From Ilex aquifolium (taxonomy: Eukaryota; Streptophyta; Magnoliopsida; Aquifoliales; Aquifoliaceae), in contig OX637398.1 of the NCBI GenBank assembly GCA_951799425.1, positions 18,734,270-18,798,269 on the forward strand: a stretch of DNA of 64,000 nt. The letters run 5' to 3'. How positions within the stretch are numbered: the first letter of the stretch is position 1; each line of letters opens with the position of its first letter. Under the pieces are notes generated by a model, which was not told the origin of the DNA, did no database searches, and saw nothing but the letters and a program-made list of their open reading frames with translations. The translations under genes were made by a program, and so were the position numbers. Shown here in pieces: positions 55,943 through 64,000 of this stretch.

Positions 55943-56806
55943 AATGAGAAACTACTCACTCTTCATGGCTTTGGTAAAGCTAGAAAAGTGAGTGATGCTC
56001 ATCCCCCCAAGTAGAGGACTTAGAAAATGAAATATACTAAACAAGGAGCCGATCTTCAACGAAGAATGAGTGAATCACGTTCCACCCTTCACGGCTTTGG
56101 TAAAGCTCTAGAAAAGTGGAAGAGTTTCACTCCTCTAAGGGGAAGAAAGAAGCTCCAACAATGGAAGTAAAAGAAAACAATACTTAAATTAAAAGAAAGC
56201 AATAAATACTTGGTGTTTAATCCACAACCAAGAGATGATAATACATAAAAGAAAACAACAACTTCTTGGTGTTTAATCCACAACCAAGATATAATAAAAA
56301 CATAAAAGAAAACAATAACTTCTTGGTGTTTAATCCACAACCAAGATATAATAAAAACAAAAAAGAAAACAATAACTTCTTGGTGTTTAATTCACAACCA
56401 AGATCTAATAAAAAGATAAAAGAAAACAAGAATGCAAAAAAGTAAATAAAGCAATAATACTTGAAAGATGATTCAAGAAAGCAATCAAGACCTTTGGAGT
56501 GTTTTCCACTAGGAAGAAATGTTCTTTACAAGAAAAATGAAACAAGAGAAGGATCCTTATTACAAGCCCCCAAGGGGGGTATTTATAGGCATCCAAATTA
56601 CAAATATCCTAAAAGATATTTATCCTAAAATAAATTTAATTACAAATATCTTAAAAGATATTTATCCTAAAAGATATTTAATTACAAATATCCTAAAATA
56701 TATTTAAATATCCTAAAAGATATTTATATACAAATATCCTAAAAGATATTTAAATACAAATATCAAGAAGATCTTGATTTACACTTTGATCTCCCTTTGT
56801 TTTGAG
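55943..56806 (-). repeat. Array unit 3 (-)
   Basis: Reverse copy with TATA complement at 56,580-56,587 and four minisatellite copies, including a gtgaattaaac variant shared with units 4, 5 and 7. It forms palindrome 1 with unit 4 across a 35-bp spacer (56,807-56,841). Confidence 0.92.
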
Positions 56807-56841
56807 CAACTTATCAAAGCATAGGGTGTAAATTATTAAAG

Positions 56842-58430
56842 CTCAAAACAAAGGGAGATCAAAGTGTAAATCAAGATCTTCTTGATATTTGTATTTAAAT
56901 ATCTTTTAGGATATTTGTATATAAATATCTTTTAGGATATTTAAATATATTTTAGGATATTTGTATTTAAATATCTTTTAGGATATTTAAATATATTTTA
57001 GGATATTTGTAATTAAATATCTTTTAGGATAAATATCTTTTAAGATATTTGTAATTAAATATATTTTAGGATAAATATCTTTTAGGATATTTGTAATTTG
57101 GATGCCTATAAATACCCCCCTTGGGGGCTTGTAACAAAAATCCTTCTCTTGTTTCATTTTTCTTGTAAAGAACATTTCTTCCTAGTGGAAAACACTCCAA
57201 AGGTCTTGATTGCTTTCTTGAATCATCTTTCAAGTATTATTGCTTTATTTACTTTTTTGCATTCTTGTTTTCTTTTATCTTTTTATTAGATCTTGGTTGT
57301 GAATTAAACACCAAGAAGTTATTGTTTTCTTTTATGTTTTTATTATATCTTGGTTGTGGATTAAACACCAAGAAGTTATTGTTTTCTTTTATGTTTTTAT
57401 TATATCTTGGTTGTGGATTAAACACCAAGAAGTTGTTGTTTTCTTTTATGTATTATCATCTCTTGGTTGTGGATTAAACACCAAGTATTTATTGCTTTCT
57501 TTTAATTTAAGTATTGTTTTCTTTTACTTCCATTGTTGGAGCTTCTTTCTTCCCCTTAGAGGAGTGAAACTCTTCCACTTTTCTAGAGCTTTACCAAAGC
57601 CGTGAAGGGTGGAACGTGATTCACTCATTCTTCGTTGAAGATCGGCTCCTTGTTTAGTATATTTCATTTTCTAAGTCCTCTACTTGGGGGGATGAGCATC
57701 ACTCACTTTTCTAGCTTTACCAAAGCCATGAAGAGTGAGTAGTTTCTCATTCACTCTTTAGTAAGAGGTGAAGGACATGTATAAATTATCCGGAAGTTAT
57801 ATTTGTGCATTGTTCTTATGCTTAATGTTGAATATTCCCCTTACTTATTGGATGATTTATTGCATCTAGCAAAGCTAAGGTACTTTGTATAACCATGAGT
57901 CCCTTCTATGACATAGATGACTCTTGCATAGAAAGGTTCATGAGTTCAAGGCAAGTACCCCGGCTAGATCTTCATGACTACCCTTCAATCTTCCTCATTA
58001 TTGTGTTTCAATTAAAGAATGGAAATGGGATATTGATGTGATGATTGGATGTCTTGTAGAAACATTTGCTTGTTTGTAGACGGGTTAAGTCTCGGCACAG
58101 ACAATTCTTGTAAACTTCTAGAAAGACATCGGAATCATGTCCTTAATTTTCCTAACCCACCTTTATCTTCTGATTAACCTGTTGTTGACATGGGGGTTAA
58201 TTGAGTTATTAAGCACAAGTATAACAAACCGGATAATTAACTACATGTCCAGATCCTTGAACTAAAGAGTAACTTTTTTTTACATTAGAACTTATCCAAC
58301 ATTTTGCTCAGAAAATTCTCTTGGAAAGAATCTTATTTTCTGTCCAGGAAATCTCGAACATCACACAACTTATCAAAGCATAGGGTGTAAATTATTAAAG
58401 CTCAAAACAAAGGGAGATCAAAGTGTAAAT
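56842..58430 (+). repeat. Array unit 4 (+)
   Basis: TATA at 57,117, four minisatellite copies, module forward, then tail. It contains one extra 46-bp AT-rich repeat relative to unit 3. Confidence 0.92.
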
Positions 58431-59923
58431 CAAGATCATCTTGATATTTGTATTTAAATTTTTTGTAGGATATTTAAATATATTTTAGGATATTTGTAAT
58501 TAAATATCTTTTAGGATAAATATCTTTTAAGATATTTGTAATTAAATATATTTTAGGATAAATATCTTTTAGGATATTTGTAATTTGGATGCCTATAAAT
58601 ACCCCCCTTGGGGGCTTGTAATAAAGATCCTTCTCTTGTTTCATTTTTCTTGTAAAGAACATTTCTTCCTAGTGGAAAACACTCCAAAGGTCTTGATTGC
58701 TTTCTTGAATCATCTTTCAAGTATTATTGCTTTATTTACTTTTTTGCATTCTTGTTTTCTTTTATCTTTTTATTAGATCTTGGTTGTGAATTAAACACCA
58801 AGAAGTTATTGTTTTCTTTTATGTTTTTATTATATCTTGGTTTTGGATTAAACACCAAGAAGTTATTGTTTTCTTTTATGTTTTTATTATATCTTGGTTG
58901 TGGATTAAACACCAAGAAGTTGTTGTTTTCTTTTATGTATTATCATCTCTTGGTTGTGGATTAAACACCAAGTATTTATTGCTTTCTTTTAATTTAAGTA
59001 TTGTTTTCTTTTACTTTCATTGTTGGAGCTTCTTTCTTCCCCTTAGAGGAGTGAAACTCTTCCACTTTTCTAGAGTTTTACCAAAGCCGTGAAGGGTGGA
59101 ACGTGATTCACTCATTCTTCGTTGAAGATCGGCTCCTTGTTTAGTATATTTCATTTTCTAAGTCCTCTACTTGGAGGGATGAGCATCACTCACTTTTCTA
59201 GCTTTACCAAAGCCATGAAGAGTGAGTAGTTTCTCATTCACTCTCTAGTAAGAGGTGAAGGGCATGTATAAATTATCCGGAAGTTATATTTGTGCATTGT
59301 TCTTATGCTTAATGTTGAATATTCCCCTTACTTATTGGATGATTGATTGCATCTAGCAAAGCTAAGGTACTTTGCATAACCATGAGTCCCTTCTATGACA
59401 TAGATGACTCTTGCATAGAAAGGTTCATGAGTTCAAGGCAAGTACCCCGGCTAGATTTTCATGACTACCCTTCAATCTTCCTCATTATTGTGTTTCAATT
59501 AAAGAATGGAAATGGGATATTGATGTCATGATTGGATGTCTTGTAGAAACACTTGCTTGTTTGTAGACGGGTTAAGTCTCGGCACAGACAATTCTTGTAA
59601 ACTTCTAGAAAGACATCGGAATCATGTCCTTAATTTTCCTAACCCACCTTTATCTTCCGATTAACCTGCTGTTGACATGGGGGTTAATTGAGTTATTAAG
59701 CACAAGTATAACAAACCGGATAATTAACTACATGTCCAGATCCTTGAACTAAAGAGTGACTTTTTTTTACATTAGAACTTATCCAACATTTTGCTCAGAA
59801 AATTCTCTTGGAAAGAATCTTATTTTCTGTCTAGGAAATCTCGAACATCACACAACTTATCAAAGCATAGGGTGTAAATTATTAAAGCTCAAAACAAAGG
59901 GAGATCAAAGTGTAAATCAAGAT
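58431..59923 (+). repeat. Array unit 5 (+)
   Basis: TATA at 58,594 (1,477 bp after unit 4), four minisatellite copies, one with a gtttt variant. Complete module and tail. Confidence 0.92.
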
Positions 59924-60668
59924 CTTCTTGATATTTGTATTTAAATATCTTTTAGGATATTTAAATATATTTTAGGATATTTGTAATTAAATATCTTTTA
60001 GGATAAATATCTTTTAAGATATTTGTAATTAAATATATTTTAGGATAAATATCTTTTAGGATATTTGTAATTTGGATGCCTATAAATACCCCCCTTGGGG
60101 GCTTGTAATAAGGATCCTTCTCTTGTTTCATTTTTCTTGTAAAGAACATTTCTTCCTAGTGGAAAACACTCCAAAGGTCTTGATTGCTTTCTTGAATCAT
60201 CTTTCAAGTATTATTGCTTTATTTACTTTTTTGCATTCTTGTTTTCTTTTATCTTTTTATTAGATCTTGGTTGTGGATTAAACACCAAGAAGTTATTGTT
60301 TTCTTTTATGTTTTTATTATATCTTGGTTGTGGATTAAACACCAAGAAGTTGTTGTTTTCTTTTATGTATTATCATCTCTTGGTTGTGGATTAAACACCA
60401 AGTATTTATTGCTTTCTTTTAATTTAAGTATTGTTTTCTTTTACTTCCATTGTTGGAGCTTCTTTCTTCCCCTTAGAGGAGTGAAACTCTTCCACTTTTC
60501 TAGAGCTTTACCAAAGCCGTGAAGGGTGGAACGTGATTCACTCATTCTTCGTTGAAGATCGGCTCCTTGTTTAGTATATTTCATTTTCTAAGTCCTCTAC
60601 TTGGAGGGATGAGCATCACTCACTTTTCTAGCTTTACCAAAGCCATGAAGAGTGAGTAGTTTCTCATT
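59924..60668 (+). repeat. Array unit 6 (+), truncated
   Basis: TATA at 60,081 (1,487 bp after unit 5), three minisatellite copies. It stops at the same cactctttag junction as unit 2. Confidence 0.92.
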
Positions 60669-61188
60669 CACTCTTTAGTTCAAGGATCTGGACATGTAGT
60701 TAATTATCCGGAAGTTTATACTTGTGCTTAATAACTCAATTAACCCCCATGTCAATAGCAGGTTAATCGGAAGATAAAGGTGGGTTAGGAAAATTAAGCA
60801 CATGATTCCGATGTCTTTCTAGAAGTTTACAAGAATTGTCTGTGCCGAGACTTAACCCGTCTACAAACAAGCAAGTGTTTCTACAAGACATCCAATCATG
60901 ACATCAATATCCCATTTCCATTCTTTAATTGAAATACAATAATGAGGAAGATTGAAGGGTAGTCATGAAGATCTAGCCGGGGTACTTGCCTTGAACTCAT
61001 GAACCTTTCTATGCAAGAGTCATCTATGTCATAGAAGGGACTCATGGTTATACAAAGTACCTTAGCTTTTCTAGATGCAATCAATCATCCAATAAGTAAG
61101 GGGAATATTCAACATTAAGCATAAGAACAATGCACAAATATAACTTCCGGATAATTTATACATGTCCTTCACCTCTTACTAAAGAGTG
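60669..61188 (-). repeat. 500-bp module, inverted copy 2
   Basis: Same junction sequences and same ccggaagttta variant as copy 1, so the two inverted junctions derive from one event that was later duplicated in a block of about 5.2 kb. Confidence 0.88.
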
Positions 61189-62077
61189 AATGAGAAACTA
61201 CTCACTCTTCATGGCTTTGGTAAAGCTAGAAAAGTGAGTGATGCTCATCCCTCCAAGTAGAGGACTTAGAAAATGAAATATACTAAACAAGGAGCCGATC
61301 TTCAACGAAGAATGAGTGAATCACGTTCCACCCTTCACGGCTTTGGTAAAGCTCTAGAAAAGTGGAAGAGTTTCACTCCTCTAAGGGGAAGAAAGAAGCT
61401 CCAACAATGGAAGTAAAAGAAAACAATACTTAAATTAAAAGAAAGCAATAAATACTTGGTGTTTAATCCACAACCAAGAGATGATAATACATAAAAGAAA
61501 ACAACAACTTCTTGGTGTTTAATCCACAACCAAGATATAATAAAAACATAAAAGAAAACAATAACTTCTTGGTGTTTAATCCACAACCAAGATATAATAA
61601 AAACAAAAAAGAAAACAATAACTTATTGGTGTTTAATTCACAACCAAGATCTAATAAAAAGATAAAAGAAAACAAGAATGCAAAAAAGTAAATAAAGCAA
61701 TAATACTTGAAAGATGATTCAAGAAAGCAATCAAGAGCTTTGGAGTGTTTTCCACTAGGAAGAAATGTTCTTTACAAGAAAAATGAAACAAGAGAAGGAT
61801 TTTTGTTACAAGCCCCCAAGGGGGGTATTTATAGGCATCCAAATTACAAATATCCTAAAAGATATTTATCCTAAAATATATTTAATTACAAATATCTTAA
61901 AAGATATTTATCCTAAAAGATATTTAATTACAAATATACTAAAATATATTTAAATATCCTAAAAGATATTTAAATACAAATATCCCAAAAGATATTTATA
62001 TACAAATATCCTAAAAGATATTTAAATACAAATATCAAGAAGATCTTGATTTACACTTTGATCTCCCTTTGTTTTGA
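61189..62077 (-). repeat. Array unit 7 (-)
   Basis: TATA complement at 61,826-61,833; four minisatellite copies with the same aaaaacaaaaaag variant as unit 3. Pairs with unit 8 across a spacer of about 36 bp. Confidence 0.92.
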
Positions 62078-62113
62078 ACAACTTATCAAAGCATAGGGTG
62101 TAAATTATTAAAG

Positions 62114-63683
62114 CTCAAAACAAAGGGAGATCAAAGTGTAAATCAAGATCTTCTTGATATTTGTATTTAAATATCTTTTAGGATATTTGTATATAAATAT
62201 CTTTTAGGATATTTAAATATATTTTAGGATATTTGTAATTAAATATCTTTTAGGATAAATATCTTTTAAGATATTTGTAATTAAATATATTTTTGGATAA
62301 ATATATTTTAGGATATTTGTAATTTGGATGCCTATAAATATCCCTCTTGGGGGCTTGTAATAAGGATCCTTCTCTTGTTTCATTTTTCTTGTAAAGAACA
62401 TTTCTTCCTAGTGGAAAACACTCCAAAGGTCTTGATTGCTTTCTTGAATCATCTTTCAAGTATTATTGCTTTATTTACTTTTTTGCATTCTTGTTTTCTT
62501 TTATCTTTTTATTAGATCTTGGTTGTGGATTAAACACTAAGAAGTTATTGTTTTCTTTTATGTTTTTATTATATCTTGGTTGTGGATTAAACACCAAGAA
62601 GTTGTTGTTTTCTTTTATGTATTATCATCTCTTGGTTGTGGATTAAACACCAAGTATTTATTGCTTTCTTTTAATTTAAGTATTGTTTTCTTTTACTTCC
62701 ATTGTTGGAGCTTCTTTCTTCCCCTTAGAGGAGTGAAACTCTTCCACTTTTCTAGAGCTTTACCAAAGCCGTGAAGGGTGGAACGTGATTCACTCATTCT
62801 TCGTTGAAGATCGGCTCCTTGTTTAGTATATTTCATTTCCTAAGTCCTCTACTTGGAGGGATGAGCATCACTCACTTTTCTAGCTTTACCAAAGCCATGA
62901 AGAGTGAGTAGTTTCTCATTCACTCTTTAGTAAGAGGTGAAGGGCATGTATAAATTATCCGGAAGTTATATTTGTGCATTGTTCTTATGCTTAATGTTGA
63001 ATATTCCCCTTACTTATTGGATGATTGATTGCATCTAGCAAAGCTAAGGCACTTTGTATAACCATGAGTCCCTTCTATGACATAGATGACTCTTGCATAG
63101 AAAGGTTCATGAGTTCAAGGCAAGTACCCCGGCTAGATCTTCATGACTACCCTTCAATCTTCCTCATTATTGTGTTTCAATTAAAGAATGGAAATGGGAT
63201 ATTGATGTGATGATTGGATGTCTTGTAGAAACACTTGCTTGTTTGTAGACGGGTTAAGTCTCGGCACAGACAATTCTTGTAAACTTCTAGAAAGACATCG
63301 GAATCATGTCCTTAATTTTCCTAACCCACCTTTATCTTCCGATTAACCTGCTGTTGACATGGGGGTTAATTGAGTTATTAAGCACAAGTATAACAAACCG
63401 GATAATTAACTACATGTCCAGATCCTTGAACTAAAGAGTGACTTTTTTTTACATTAGAACTTATCCAACATTTTGCTCAGAAAATTCTCTTGGAAAGAAT
63501 CTTATTTTCTGTCCAGGAAATCTCGAACATCACACAACTCCAAATCTCAAGGATTACAATCATTAGGTCTCCACCACTGCTTATCTCAAAACACCAACAA
63601 AAGCTCCCTGTGGATTCGACTCCGGAGTCAAACCGGATTATTACTATAGATTGACCGCCTACACTTGGGTGTACACATTTCGG
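62114..63683 (+). repeat. Array unit 8 (+), with extended tail
   Basis: TATA at 62,333, three minisatellite copies, module forward. After cacacaact it does not enter the usual junction but continues into ccaaatctcaagg, ccctgtggattcgactccgg and acacttgggtgtacac, the only copy that shows the native tail. Confidence 0.92.
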
Positions 63684-63733
63684 TTTGAGTCCAGATTCGA
63701 CTCCGGACTCAAACCGGATTAACTTGACTTGAT

Positions 63734-64000
63734 CCGAAATGTGTACACCCAAGTGTAGGCGGTCAATCTGTAGTAATAATCCGGTTTGAGTCCGGAGTCG
63801 AATCCACAGGGAGCTTTTGTTGGTGTTTTGAGATAAGCAGTGGTGGAGACCTAATGATTGTAACCCTTGAGATTTGGAGTTGTGTGATGTTCGAGATTTC
63901 CTGGACAGAAAATAAGATTCTTTCCAAGAGAATTTTCTGAGCAAAATGTTGGATAAGTTCTAATGTAAAAAAAAGTCACTCTTTAGTTCAAGGATCTGGA
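63734..64000 (-). repeat. Array unit 9 (-), cut by the window end
   Basis: Reverse complement of 63,417-63,683 with three visible mismatches over 267 bp, across a 50-bp spacer (63,684-63,733) that holds its own small palindrome around gattcgactcc. It continues beyond the window. Confidence 0.95.

Larger units (their letters stand above)
50231..64000. repeat. Multi-palindromic array of LTR-like units
   Basis: About nine copies of a 1.46-1.49 kb unit in orientation + + - + + + - + -. Each unit has: AT-rich 27-bp-type repeats, a TATA core (TATAAATACCCCCC), a 56-bp minisatellite, a conserved block with ccaaagccgtgaagg and ccaaagccatgaaga, a 500-bp module with inverted ends, and a tail. The tail of the last complete unit (cctgtggattcgactccgg, cctacacttgggtgtacac) resembles the 3' part of Athila-type LTRs, and aacaaagggagatcaaag between units resembles a polypurine tract. 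I infer tandem and inverted LTRs with lost interior. Small ORFs repeated across units mirror the minisatellite and are not genes. Confidence 0.9.

Noticed and set aside
50231..64000. CRISPR-like array of regularly spaced repeats
   Set aside because: Units are about 1.5 kb, plant-like, with TATA boxes and inversions; nothing resembles short repeats with unique spacers.

Overview
The window is intergenic, repeat-dominated DNA from a flowering plant, probably a eudicot. Its mobile elements are plant lineages: Ty3/Gypsy Tekay-type chromoviruses, a Ty3/Gypsy Tat-lineage element, a Ty1/Copia element, hAT elements with 8-bp target duplications, a PIF/Harbinger-type MITE and an endogenous member of the Caulimoviridae. 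I see no intact host gene and no rRNA or tRNA gene. Most of the sequence is assigned to element families, and several insertions could be bounded to the base by their target-site duplications (TSDs).

Layout. 1-4.0 kb: AT-rich noncoding DNA with microsatellites and a 199-bp tandem repeat in a degenerate hAT-like element. 4.02-9.85 kb: endogenous pararetrovirus, Florendovirus-like, plus strand, with duplicated enhancer, TATA, poly(A) signal, primer-binding site, a short ORF followed by a long leader hairpin, a broken polyprotein and a split second ORF. 9.85-12.4 kb: noncoding. 12.4-16.6 kb: broken Copia element with a MITE inside its primer-binding site (12,651-13,034) and a solo LTR inside its integrase (14,831-15,393). 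It runs into an 836-bp inverted repeat (16,581-17,416). 18.4-27.6 kb: 5'-truncated Tekay-type Gypsy element (plus strand). Its 3' LTR contains a 3.67-kb hAT element (22,518-26,191) and an 864-bp hAT-like element (26,654-27,517).

27,776-36,748: a complete LTR-to-LTR Tekay-type element on the minus strand with TSD ATATT, diverged LTRs and an integrase-core deletion. 37,458-47,781: a Tat-lineage element on the minus strand with TSD GTATT. It carries a convergent plus-strand extra ORF with its own TATA box and an intron, and an 86-bp tandem repeat between the two coding blocks. 47.8-50.2 kb: noncoding.

50,231-64,000 is the most unusual part. It is an array of about nine direct and inverted copies of a 1.46-1.49 kb LTR-like unit, each with a TATA box, arranged in near-perfect long palindromes that continue past the window end. 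A Tekay-family solo LTR (52,391-55,347, TSD CCTCT) interrupts it. Within the array a 500-bp module with inverted-repeat ends occurs in both orientations, and two promoter-bearing units face each other across it. Such a structure could yield long hairpin RNA.

How the parts relate: nesting gives relative ages. The Copia element predates its MITE and solo LTR, the plus-strand Tekay LTR predates both hAT insertions, and the array predates its solo LTR. Almost every reading frame is disrupted. The extra ORF of the Tat element is the longest protein-coding structure that still reads through.
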